DNA of 46,875 bases, from positions 1 through 46,875 of the forward strand of contig JAJCZS010000027.1 in the NCBI GenBank assembly GCA_029262275.1, read 5' to 3'. The translations under genes were made by a program, and so were the position numbers. This document shows positions 40,019 through 46,875 of this stretch, piece by piece. The stretch is from Deltaproteobacteria bacterium (GTDB lineage: Bacteria; Desulfobacterota_D; UBA1144; Nemesobacterales; UBA2774). How positions within the stretch are numbered: position 1 is the first letter of the stretch; each line of letters starts with the position of its first letter. The notes beneath the pieces were generated by a model. The model did not search any database. It saw only the letters and a list, made by a program, of their open reading frames with translations, and had not been told where the DNA came from.

Positions 40019-41167
40019 CTAAAAAAGTCCGTAAAGAATTCCGACTAGACCTCCAGCTGCTATTAGCCATGTGGAATTAATTCTAAGGAAAAACAGAGCC
40101 CCTACACAAAGCACTGCAATGGAAATAGTGACTGGGTCGATCAAAGAAACCCTTGCAAGCTGAATCGTAACTGCAGCCATTAATCCGAGCGAGGCAGCAT
40201 TTACTCCATCAAGAGCGGCTCCTGCAAGAGGAGATTTTCTAATCCACGGCACAGCCTTGTTTACAAACGGAACAAAAAAGAAGGAAGGTAAGAATATGGC
40301 TACTGTTGCAAGTATTGCCCCCTTTAGCCCTGATACTAGATATCCTACCGCTGCAGCAGTTGTAAGTAACGGCCCTGGGGTCACCTGCCCTATTGCTACA
40401 ACATCAATTAACTGCTGAGTCGTGATCCATCCAAGTGTGTTTACAAAATCAGCCTCCAAAAATGCAAGCAGCACATAGCCGCTCCCATATAGCACAGCTC
40501 CGATCTTAAGAAAGGTTAAAAAGAGTGTAGACAGAGTTATCTCTGCCGCGGTTATTGCAGCAATATTTATTCCTAAGATAGGGGCTACAAAGCTAAACAT
40601 CCGGGAGCCTGCAATGTTCTTGTAATTGCCTGCGATCATTATAATAATTCCGCCCAAGAAGATTAAAAGTATTTCATTTAGACCTAAAAAGTATCCGGCC
40701 ACAACCCCTACCCCCACCAGCGAAGTAAGCACCCCTTTTACAGCTTTTCTGCCAAGCACATATAAAGCCTGCAGCACTATTGCAATCACCACAGGTTTTA
40801 TTCCATAAAATAGCGACTCGGCATAGTTAGTGGTGCCGTATTCAACATAGAGCCAGGTTAGGATTATTACGAAGATAGTTGAGGGGATAATAAAACACCC
40901 GCCCGACACAAGCATCCCCCAAAGCCCGGCGCGGCTATAGCCCATGTGGATTGCCATCTGTGTAGAGTTAGGCCCGGGGATCAGGTTTGTGGCACCCATA
41001 AGATCTAAAAACTCTTGCTCATCCATCCACTTACGCCTGGTTACAACCTCGTCATTCATCATGGCAATATGAGCTGGAGGCCCTCCAAATGCAGTTATCC
41101 CAAGCCTAAGAAAAAGATAGGCTAACTCTTTTAACCTATTAGGTGTGGCACCGTTAGCAGGATTCAT
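40019..41167 (-). CDS. chrA: Chromate transporter family protein (CHR)
   Basis: A 382-residue membrane protein with two homologous CHR halves. Each half opens with Phe-Leu-x-x-Gly-Ile/Ala-x-Phe/Tyr-Gly-Gly/Ser (Phe-Leu-Arg-Leu-Gly-Ile-Thr-Ala-Phe-Gly-Gly-Pro in the first, Phe-Leu-Lys-Ile-Gly-Ala-Val-Leu-Tyr-Gly-Ser-Gly in the second) and carries the Pro-Gly-Pro signature (Leu-Ile-Pro-Gly-Pro-Asn-Ser-Thr-Gln; Val-Thr-Pro-Gly-Pro-Leu). About ten membrane helices. The family exports chromate or transports sulfate-like anions; the true substrate is not visible. Start at the complement of 41165-41167, with GAGAG upstream. Monocistronic. Confidence 0.92.
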   Translation of the reverse strand: MNPANGATPNRLKELAYLFLRLGITAFGGPPAHIAMMNDEVVTRRKWMDEQEFLDLMGATNLIPGPNSTQMAIHMGYSRAGLWGMLVSGGCFIIPSTIFVIILTWLYVEYGTTNYAESLFYGIKPVVIAIVLQALYVLGRKAVKGVLTSLVGVGVVAGYFLGLNEILLIFLGGIIIMIAGNYKNIAGSRMFSFVAPILGINIAAITAAEITLSTLFLTFLKIGAVLYGSGYVLLAFLEADFVNTLGWITTQQLIDVVAIGQVTPGPLLTTAAAVGYLVSGLKGAILATVAIFLPSFFFVPFVNKAVPWIRKSPLAGAALDGVNAASLGLMAAVTIQLARVSLIDPVTISIAVLCVGALFFLRINSTWLIAAGGLVGILYGLF

Positions 41168-41300
41168 ATTCTCTCAAAGTTACTGGAAAATCTACATTGA
41201 GACAACATGGAAACTGCTGTTTTAATACTAAATTCATAATGTTAGAATAATATTTCATAAACCATTTAGAGATATCAATGAAAAACCAAGGAGGTGCGTG

Positions 41301-41735
41301 ATGAGCGAAGGTCAAACATATAAAGGAAGCTGCTTTTGTGGAGCAGTGGAGGTTGAAGTTACTGGTGATCCCTTATTTATGGGATACTGCCACTGTGATT
41401 CTTGCAGGCATTGGTCTGCAGCACCCGTTACGGCCTATACACTATGGCCACCCGAGGCTCTGAATGTTAGCAAAGGTGAAGATAATTTAATAACCTATAA
41501 TAAAACAGAGGCGAGTTACCGAAAATCCTGCAAAAATTGTGGAGGCCATATTTTCACAGATCATAAAACGATGGAGATATTTGATGTTTATCCAGCAATC
41601 ATTCCCGGGCTTGAATTCATACCCGACATGCATGTCCATTATGGTGAAGCTGTTCTACCAATAAAAGATGGGCTGCCCAAATTTAAGGACCTGCCCAAAG
41701 AAGCTGGCGGCTCAGGTGAAATAATTCCTGAATAG
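41301..41735 (+). CDS. GFA-family zinc protein, copy 1
   Basis: ATG 41301 follows GGAGG at six bases; a GTG at 41298 is less likely. The 144-residue protein carries the GFA zinc pattern: Gly-Ser-Cys-Phe-Cys-Gly-Ala-Val, Tyr-Cys-His-Cys-Asp-Ser-Cys-Arg, and Cys-Lys-Asn-Cys-Gly-Gly-His. It is named after a glutathione-dependent formaldehyde-activating enzyme, though most family members are of uncertain activity. It has a paralogue 250 bases downstream. A link with the frmA-fghA pair 11 kb away is possible but not shown. Cytoplasmic. Confidence 0.88.
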   Translation: MSEGQTYKGSCFCGAVEVEVTGDPLFMGYCHCDSCRHWSAAPVTAYTLWPPEALNVSKGEDNLITYNKTEASYRKSCKNCGGHIFTDHKTMEIFDVYPAIIPGLEFIPDMHVHYGEAVLPIKDGLPKFKDLPKEAGGSGEIIPE

Positions 41736-41988
41736 TCTGCACTCAGTATATAGTCCATAAAATATATTTTATTGTTCCCCTTAATTACTAGTAGAGTTTT
41801 ATCCAATCATCTCTGGGCTTTATGTATAGCTTGAGATTCTAAGAAATATTTCATACCAATTCAAATTAAAAAACAAACTTTCTAGTATATGAGCTATTTA
41901 ATACTCTATTTTGCAACAAAGGGAATAAACCGGGCATAGAGACTGTTTATTGATGTATAGGGACTTATCTCTATACAGGGGACAATTT

Positions 41989-42420
41989 ATGAGCGAGAAA
42001 ACTCACAAAGGAAGTTGTTTTTGTGGTGCAGTTGAATTAAGCGTAAGCGGTGAGCCTGTGGTTATGGGCTATTGCCACTGCAGTTCCTGCCGACTTTGGT
42101 CTGCAAGCCCTGTTACCGAGTTTACCCTATGGTCCCCCGGTGCCGTGCAAGTCACCAAGGGCGAAGACAACATAGAGACATATAACAAAACCCCAAATAG
42201 CTACCGCAAATGGTGCAAAACATGCGGCGGCCACCTTTTCACTGACCATAAACCTATGGAACTTATCGATGTATATGCGGCGGTAATTCCTGATCTTTCT
42301 TTCGAACCTGCTATGCATGTTTTTTATGGAGAATCTGTTTTACCAATTAAAGACGGATTGCCAAAATTCAAAGATTTGCCCCAAGAGGCAGGAGGCTCAG
42401 GTGAACAATTACCTGAATAG
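41989..42420 (+). CDS. GFA-family zinc protein, copy 2
   Basis: The ATG at 41989 follows CAGGGGAC; the longer frame begins with TTG at 41950 and lacks a ribosome site. The 143-residue protein is closely similar to copy 1 throughout, with Gly-Ser-Cys-Phe-Cys-Gly-Ala-Val, Tyr-Cys-His-Cys-Ser-Ser-Cys-Arg and Cys-Lys-Thr-Cys-Gly-Gly-His. Both end with a Gly-Gly-Ser-Gly-Glu tail. They arose by tandem duplication. The 253-base gap between them (41736-41988) shows no further gene. Confidence 0.88.
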   Translation: MSEKTHKGSCFCGAVELSVSGEPVVMGYCHCSSCRLWSASPVTEFTLWSPGAVQVTKGEDNIETYNKTPNSYRKWCKTCGGHLFTDHKPMELIDVYAAVIPDLSFEPAMHVFYGESVLPIKDGLPKFKDLPQEAGGSGEQLPE

Positions 42421-42474
42421 ACTTTTTTCAATCCGAGGATTCTTCTAAAAACCCCTACCAACAGTGTTCTGCGA

Positions 42475-42490
42475 ACATACGCACGTATTA
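42475..42490 (+). promoter_or_regulatory. Operator-like near-palindrome before the first collagen gene
   Basis: ACATACGCACGTATTA, centred 28 bases before the -35 hexamer. It differs by one base from the palindrome ATACGTACGTAT that stands before the second collagen promoter (45348-45359). An activator site upstream of the -35 is one reading. Confidence 0.5.
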
Positions 42491-42510
42491 AATATAATTA
42501 TAAATTAATT

Positions 42511-42539
42511 TTGACAGACAATAAAACAAGTACTATAAT
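42511..42539 (+). promoter_or_regulatory. Consensus sigma70 promoter of collagen-like gene 1
   Basis: TTGACA (42511-42516), exactly 17 bases, TATAAT (42534-42539): a perfect match. It gives a leader of about 130 bases to the ATG at 42679. Confidence 0.85.
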
Positions 42540-42678
42540 TGTACTTATTTGATGAGAGCATTAGATTATTTATGTTCTAAGCTTTTGAAGAAAGAATTAG
42601 GTATTTAAGTTATGAGCTAATTTGTATGCAATTAGGATGGTATAAAAAGTAAAATAACCAAAGAGGAGGAGGATATAG

Positions 42679-45171
42679 ATGATTAGGAAACATCTACCTA
42701 CCACAAGTAAAGTATCAAGCGCTTTAAGTAGGGCTTCGATATGTATGGTTTTGGTATTAGGACTTTTCTCATTTTTAGTTGTGCAAACAACTGATACTTA
42801 TGCACAAAGAATTAGACTGCAAATCACTGAAGTATTTGTTGATGAAGATAGCGGTCATATTGAAATTACAGGTGAACATTTTAATTTAGGCCCTAATGCA
42901 TTGGAAGTAACTCTGGGTGAATTTGGAAATTTAAATATTATCACCGAACAACCGGACTTTATTGTTGTTGAATTACCCCCTGGCATCATGCCTGGGGACT
43001 ATCTACTAAAAGTCTTTAGTGGACCGGGAAATAGGAAAAAAGACGAAGAATCTATAACTGTTGGAGCAATAGGACCAACAGGAGACCCTGGTACTCCAGG
43101 TGACCCTGGTAATGATGGACCTCAAGGACCTAGTGGACCTTCGGGACCTAGCGGACCTAGTGGACCTTCCGGGCCTGCTGGACCTTCCGGACCTACGGGA
43201 CCTGCCGGACCTACGGGACCTGCTGGTGCTGATGGTGATCCGGGACCTCCTGGTGCTGATGGTGCTGATGGCGATCCAGGACCTCCTGGAATTCCAGGAA
43301 TGGACGGATCTGACGGTGCCGAGTGTTGGGATACAAGCCCTACTAATGGAACATGTGATGCATCTGAAGATATAGCAGCTCCTGCGGGATGCGATCCACT
43401 TGATTGTGCCGCTGCCGCTATTGGACCTCCGGGACCTCAAGGTGACCCAGGTGCTCAAGGAGACCCAGGACCTCAAGGGGATCCAGGTGCTCAAGGAGAC
43501 CCAGGACCTCAAGGGGATCCAGGTGCTCAAGGAGACCCAGGACCTCAGGGTGATCCAGGTGCTCAAGGAGACCCAGGACCTCAGGGTGACCCAGGTGCTC
43601 AAGGAGACCCAGGACCTCAGGGTGATCCAGGTGCTCAAGGAGACCCAGGACCTCAGGGTCTTATTGGACCTATGGGTGCTGCCTGCTGGGACACTATCAC
43701 TATTGATGGACTTTGTGATATGCCTGGTGGAGCTGGAACCGGAGAAGACATTGACGGTTCTGGAGACTGTGATCCTCTTGACTGTGCTTTAGCCGCTGAA
43801 GGAGCAGACGGAATATCATGTTGGGACCTAAACAGTGACGGAATGTGTACAGATACAGGAATGGGCAATCCAGGTAATGAAGATCTAAACGATGACAATA
43901 TGTGCGATTCGCTTGATTGTGTTTTAGGTTCACCAGGACCTCCAGGACCTCAAGGTGACCCAGGACCGCAAGGAGACCCAGGTGCTCAGGGCGATCCAGG
44001 ACCTCAGGGAGACCCAGGACCTCAGGGTGATCCAGGTGCTCAAGGAGACCCAGGTGCTCAAGGAGACCCAGGTGCTCAAGGAATTCAAGGAGATCCGGGT
44101 GATGATGGAGTTGCATGTTGGGATTTAGATGGTGATAGCGTTTGTGATCCTGAGGAAAATGTTAACGGTATTGGCTCATGTAATGCTAGAGACTGTGCCG
44201 GTTTAGGATGCTGGGATCTAAACAACAATTTACGATGTGATGATCTTGGAGTTGGTGTGCCCGGCAACGAAAACCTCAATGGCGTTGGCGGATGTAACGC
44301 AGCGGACTGTGCTTTAGCCGCTGAAGGAGCTGACGGGCTATCATGTTGGGACACAAATGGAAACGGGACATGTGATCCGGCAGAAGACTTAAATGGTGTT
44401 GGTGGATGTAACACAACGGATTGTAGGATTGCTGCTATGGGTGATCCGGGACCTCCAGGACCTCAGGGTGATCCAGGTGCTCAAGGAGACCCAGGACCTC
44501 AGGGTGATCCAGGTGCTCAAGGAGACCCAGGACCTCAGGGCGATCCAGGTGCTCAAGGAGACCCAGGACCTCAGGGTGATCCAGGTGCTCAAGGAGACCC
44601 AGGACCTCAGGGCGATCCAGGTACTAACGGTACTAACGGTATGGATGGCGCATTCGGCCAAGCCTGCTGGGATTTAAACAATAATGGAGGCTGCGACACT
44701 CTTGAAGCTGCAGTTGCTGCACCATTTGGAACATGCGGCACAGAAGATTGTGCGGGACCTGTTGGCCAAGCTTGCTGGGATACAAACGGCAACCTGGCAT
44801 GTGATATACCTGGCGGAGCTGGAACCGGTGAAGATGTCGATGGTGACGGCATGTGCGATGCAGACGATTGCCAAGGATTCACTGGCATCAACATGCAGGA
44901 TGGGGGTACGAACCCAATAACCGTGCTTGGACCAAGCACTTTTTCTGACGACGTGAGCTGTCCTGCTGGGAATGTAGCAACTGGCGGAGGATGTATACTT
45001 ACACCCGACCCAGGAAGTGTGACTGTTCCACTTCTAACCTCATGTGGTCCAGTACCGGTATTTTCTATGCCGAATGATCCTCCGGTATCTTGGGCTGGTA
45101 CATCAACAACCATTGGTGCGGCTGACTATGAATTCATTGTTTACGTGATATGCATAGAAAACCCAAATTAA
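42679..45171 (+). CDS. Collagen-like surface protein with IPT-like N-terminus and Cys modules
   Basis: AGAGGAGGAGG precedes the ATG. The 830-residue protein has a signal peptide (about 1-43), an IPT/TIG-like beta domain (about 45-130), then Gly-X-Y triplets broken into blocks, many as Gly-Asp-Pro-Gly-Ala-Gln. Between blocks sit eight modules that start Cys-Trp-Asp and usually hold four cysteines and Asp/Asn-rich loops (Asp-Thr-Asn-Gly-Asn-Gly), like calcium-binding type-3 repeats. The C-terminal 100 residues are a separate domain with paired cysteines ([13 protein letters not shown]). It is probably a trimeric rod on the cell surface or in a matrix. A terminator follows. Confidence 0.9.
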   Translation: MIRKHLPTTSKVSSALSRASICMVLVLGLFSFLVVQTTDTYAQRIRLQITEVFVDEDSGHIEITGEHFNLGPNALEVTLGEFGNLNIITEQPDFIVVELPPGIMPGDYLLKVFSGPGNRKKDEESITVGAIGPTGDPGTPGDPGNDGPQGPSGPSGPSGPSGPSGPAGPSGPTGPAGPTGPAGADGDPGPPGADGADGDPGPPGIPGMDGSDGAECWDTSPTNGTCDASEDIAAPAGCDPLDCAAAAIGPPGPQGDPGAQGDPGPQGDPGAQGDPGPQGDPGAQGDPGPQGDPGAQGDPGPQGDPGAQGDPGPQGDPGAQGDPGPQGLIGPMGAACWDTITIDGLCDMPGGAGTGEDIDGSGDCDPLDCALAAEGADGISCWDLNSDGMCTDTGMGNPGNEDLNDDNMCDSLDCVLGSPGPPGPQGDPGPQGDPGAQGDPGPQGDPGPQGDPGAQGDPGAQGDPGAQGIQGDPGDDGVACWDLDGDSVCDPEENVNGIGSCNARDCAGLGCWDLNNNLRCDDLGVGVPGNENLNGVGGCNAADCALAAEGADGLSCWDTNGNGTCDPAEDLNGVGGCNTTDCRIAAMGDPGPPGPQGDPGAQGDPGPQGDPGAQGDPGPQGDPGAQGDPGPQGDPGAQGDPGPQGDPGTNGTNGMDGAFGQACWDLNNNGGCDTLEAAVAAPFGTCGTEDCAGPVGQACWDTNGNLACDIPGGAGTGEDVDGDGMCDADDCQGFTGINMQDGGTNPITVLGPSTFSDDVSCPAGNVATGGGCILTPDPGSVTVPLLTSCGPVPVFSMPNDPPVSWAGTSTTIGAADYEFIVYVICIENPN
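43441..43656 (+). repeat. Six tandem 36-bp collagen repeats
   Basis: Units begin at 43441, 43477, 43513, 43549, 43585 and 43621 and encode [12 protein letters not shown]. Copies differ by a few silent changes, so they are recent expansions likely to vary in number between strains. Confidence 0.92.
44467..44610 (+). repeat. Four tandem 36-bp collagen repeats
   Basis: The same unit as at 43441, starting at 44467, 44503, 44539 and 44575. A third, less regular block lies at about 43951-44090. Confidence 0.92.
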
Positions 45172-45204
45172 AGATAATTAAAGCGTAGTGTAAAAACATT
45201 AACC

Positions 45205-45245
45205 AAACCCGGAGAGGCCTTAGAAAGCCTCCCCGGGTTTTTTTA
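45205..45245 (+). terminator. Rho-independent terminator of collagen gene 1
   Basis: AAACCCGGAGAGGC pairs with GCCTCCCCGGGTTT across a short loop, followed by a long T run to 45245. The rest of 45172-45495 holds the palindrome and promoter of the next gene. Confidence 0.92.
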
Positions 45246-45345
45246 TTAGCAAAAATCCATTCTGTTTAGGTAAAAACAAGTTATTAATTTACTAGATTAT
45301 TATTAGCATGTTTAAAACTTTTCATTATCCTCAATCCAAAAAATG

Positions 45346-45360
45346 ACATACGTACGTATA
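45346..45360 (+). promoter_or_regulatory. Perfect palindrome before the second collagen promoter
   Basis: ATACGTACGTAT (45348-45359) is a perfect 12-base palindrome inside ACATACGTACGTATA, centred about 30 bases before the -35. The same site with one change occurs at 42475-42490, and a related ACGTACGT at 11275-11282. Confidence 0.55.
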
Positions 45361-45383
45361 TATCTTTAAGACATATATCTATT

Positions 45384-45412
45384 TTGACAGATAGTTATAC
45401 CACAGATATATT
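45384..45412 (+). promoter_or_regulatory. Promoter of collagen-like gene 2
   Basis: TTGACA (45384-45389), 17 bases, TATATT (45407-45412). The ATG is at 45496 with a purine-rich ribosome region between. Confidence 0.75.
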
Positions 45413-45495
45413 GTTCGGCTTGGCGGAGCGTCTTGGATTTCAATCTTATCTAAGTCAACCAAAAGCACATCAAATTCTCAGGAGGAGAAGGAGAG

Positions 45496-46875
45496 ATGAA
45501 GAGTACACATCTATCTAATGCAAAAGATATATTGAGCATATTAAGCAAATTTTCACTATATAGCATATTATTCTTAAGTATATTTACCCTTTCTTTTACA
45601 GTATCCAACAAAGCAGTTGCACAACAACCAGAACTGACGATAACAGAAGTATTTGTGGATTTTGATACTCAGCTTATAGAGATTATGGGTTTCAATTTTA
45701 ATTTAGGCCCAAACGCTATAAATGTAAGCCTGGGAAACTTCGGCAATCTAAATATTATTACAGAGCAGCCAGACTTAATCGTTGTTGAATTTCCTCAAGG
45801 TGGTCTTATAGAGGGAGATTACCTTCTAGCCGTCTCTAGTGGTCCAGGAAAAAGAAAAATGGACCAACGAACTATTACAATTGGGGCACAAGGTCCCCAA
45901 GGTGAGATGGGAGACCAGGGAGATGAGGGGCCTCAAGGGAATCAGGGAATTACAGGACCTACTGGACCTCAAGGTATTCAAGGGGAACAAGGCGAAGAAG
46001 GACCGCAGGGAGAACAAGGTCCTCAAGGCGAGCAAGGGGAACAGGGTGAGAAAGGTGACCAGGGCGAACAAGGCGAGCAAGGACCTCAGGGTGAGAAAGG
46101 TGACCAGGGAGAAAAAGGAGACACTGGCGATATAGGACCCGCCGGACCTGATGGACCTGTTGGACCTGCCGGACCTGATGGACCTGTTGGACCCGCCGGA
46201 CCTGATGGACCTGTTGGACCTGCCGGACCTGATGGACCTGTTGGACCCCAGGGAGACCAAGGACCGCAGGGTGATCAAGGTGTTCCAGGACCCGAAGGAC
46301 CTCAAGGAACTCCAGGTGACCAAGGACCGCAGGGTGATCAAGGTGTTCCAGGACCCGAAGGACCTCAAGGAACTCCAGGTGACCAAGGACCGCAGGGTGA
46401 TCAAGGTGTTCCAGGACCTGATGGACCGCAAGGACCCCAGGGAGACCAAGGACCGCAGGGTGATCAAGGTGTTCCAGGACCCGAAGGACCTCAAGGAACT
46501 CCAGGTGACCAAGGACCGCAGGGTGATCAAGGTGTTCCAGGACCCGAAGGACCTCCGGGAACTCCAGGTGCTCAAGGACCTATTGGACCTGCCGGAGCAG
46601 ACGGTGCTACTGGACCTGCCGGACCTATGGGAACTGCTGGTAGCGATGGTGCTACTGGACCCGCTGGACCTGCCGGACCTATGGGAACTGCTGGTAGCGA
46701 TGGTGCTACTGGACCCGCTGGACCTGCTGGACCTGCCGGACCTATGGGAACTGCTGGTAGCGATGGTGCTACTGGACCCGCTGGACCCGCTGGACCTGCC
46801 GGACCTATGGGAACTGCTGGTAGCGATGGTGCTACTGGACCCGCTGGACCTGCCGGACCTATGGGAACTGCTGGT
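45496..46875 (+). CDS. Second collagen-like surface protein (partial, runs off the right end)
   Basis: The frame is open from ATG 45496 (after GGAGGAGAAGGAG) to the window edge, 460 codons. A signal peptide (about 1-42) leads to an IPT/TIG-like domain closely similar to that of 42679-45171: Ile-Thr-Glu-Val-Phe-Val-Asp, Asn-Phe-Asn-Leu-Gly-Pro-Asn-Ala and Asn-Ile-Ile-Thr-Glu-Gln-Pro-Asp in the same places. The collagen part starts with Gly-Glu/Gln-rich triplets, passes through Gly-Pro-Asp-Gly-Pro-Val units, then 63-bp and 54/63-bp repeats. No Cys module is reached inside the window. It is paralogous to gene 1 and likely shares its control. Confidence 0.9.
   Translation, partial: MKSTHLSNAKDILSILSKFSLYSILFLSIFTLSFTVSNKAVAQQPELTITEVFVDFDTQLIEIMGFNFNLGPNAINVSLGNFGNLNIITEQPDLIVVEFPQGGLIEGDYLLAVSSGPGKRKMDQRTITIGAQGPQGEMGDQGDEGPQGNQGITGPTGPQGIQGEQGEEGPQGEQGPQGEQGEQGEKGDQGEQGEQGPQGEKGDQGEKGDTGDIGPAGPDGPVGPAGPDGPVGPAGPDGPVGPAGPDGPVGPQGDQGPQGDQGVPGPEGPQGTPGDQGPQGDQGVPGPEGPQGTPGDQGPQGDQGVPGPDGPQGPQGDQGPQGDQGVPGPEGPQGTPGDQGPQGDQGVPGPEGPPGTPGAQGPIGPAGADGATGPAGPMGTAGSDGATGPAGPAGPMGTAGSDGATGPAGPAGPAGPMGTAGSDGATGPAGPAGPAGPMGTAGSDGATGPAGPAGPMGTAG
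46135..46242 (+). repeat. Four tandem 27-bp collagen repeats
   Basis: Units start at 46135, 46162, 46189 and 46216 and encode Gly-Pro-Ala-Gly-Pro-Asp-Gly-Pro-Val, with only silent C/T changes. Confidence 0.9.
46252..46566 (+). repeat. Five tandem 63-bp collagen repeats
   Basis: Five copies of a seven-triplet unit ([12 protein letters not shown] and three further triplets). Four are nearly identical and the third is changed at its end. Confidence 0.88.
46621..46875 (+). repeat. Tandem 54/63-bp collagen repeats to the window edge
   Basis: Copies begin at 46621, 46675, 46738, 46801 and 46855 (cut by the edge). They encode Gly-Pro-Met-Gly-Thr-Ala-Gly-Ser-Asp plus Gly-Pro-Ala triplets. Lengths of 54 or 63 differ by one extra triplet group of nine bases, as expected from slippage. 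Confidence 0.9.

Noticed and set aside
43006-43638. Minus-strand frame of 210 residues (Ser/Trp/Arg/Leu/Thr repeats)
   Set aside because: It is the shadow of the Gly-X-Y repeats on the plus strand; no ribosome site, and composition follows the repeat. The same holds for the 249-residue frame at 45826-46575.
43441-43656. Possible CRISPR array
   Set aside because: Regular 36-base period, but there are no unique spacers; the units are contiguous in-frame collagen codons.

Overview
This looks like about 47 kb of chromosome from an uncultured Gram-negative, probably free-living aquatic or soil bacterium. It is AT-rich (roughly 40% GC by eye). Evidence for a Gram-negative host: several lipoprotein signal peptides, glutathione-linked formaldehyde oxidation, and secreted proteins ending in IPTL-CTERM-type tails (Pro-Thr/Ala-[IL]-Ser-x-Trp-Gly, a membrane helix, then Arg/Lys). 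A lineage near the former Deltaproteobacteria or Candidatus Dadabacteria is a guess from gene style. No rRNA, tRNA, CRISPR array, transposase or phage gene was recognised.

Layout. 1-3809: a remnant of a LOG-family gene, a secreted lipoprotein, and a minus-strand cluster (FlK-like thioesterase, HAD dehalogenase, LOG protein). 3939-5739: a 4-hydroxybutyryl-CoA dehydratase-like flavoprotein lacking two expected Fe-S ligands, a tiny six-cysteine protein, then a foldable RNA-like element. 5850-10780: three paralogous secreted IPTL-CTERM proteins, each with its own TTGACA-N17-CATA(C/A/T)T promoter, interrupted by a muconolactone-isomerase-like gene. 11349-16699: polyphosphate kinase 2, DUF1579 and DUF389 proteins, a candidate small RNA, a methyltransferase and a kinase-like phosphotransferase. 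16741-27687: more tail-anchored surface proteins, two orphan ModA-like binding proteins, a pair of unknown secreted proteins, a 42-residue secreted peptide, SIMPL protein, purE-purK, and a phosphoesterase. 27961-35333: formaldehyde detoxification pair, a compact small-RNA-like unit with a 14-codon ORF, membrane and TPR proteins, a GNAT acetyltransferase and a secreted phosphatase. 35561-42420: a beta-propeller surface protein, amine oxidase, tandem lipase lipoproteins, ChrA, and two GFA-family proteins. 42511-46875: two large collagen-like surface proteins with near-consensus promoters and a shared palindrome; the second runs off the right end.

The dominant theme is an exported or surface proteome built by duplication: three IPTL-CTERM proteins, two collagens, two lipases, two ModA-like proteins, two GFA proteins, two unknown 157-residue proteins and two LOG copies. 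Housekeeping functions (purEK, PPK2, FrmA/FghA) sit between them. The points most worth checking are the 30063-30318 unit, the three-way-junction RNA at 5610-5739, the collagen pair with its shared operator-like palindrome, and the cluster-less dehydratase homologue next to a cysteine-rich mini-protein.
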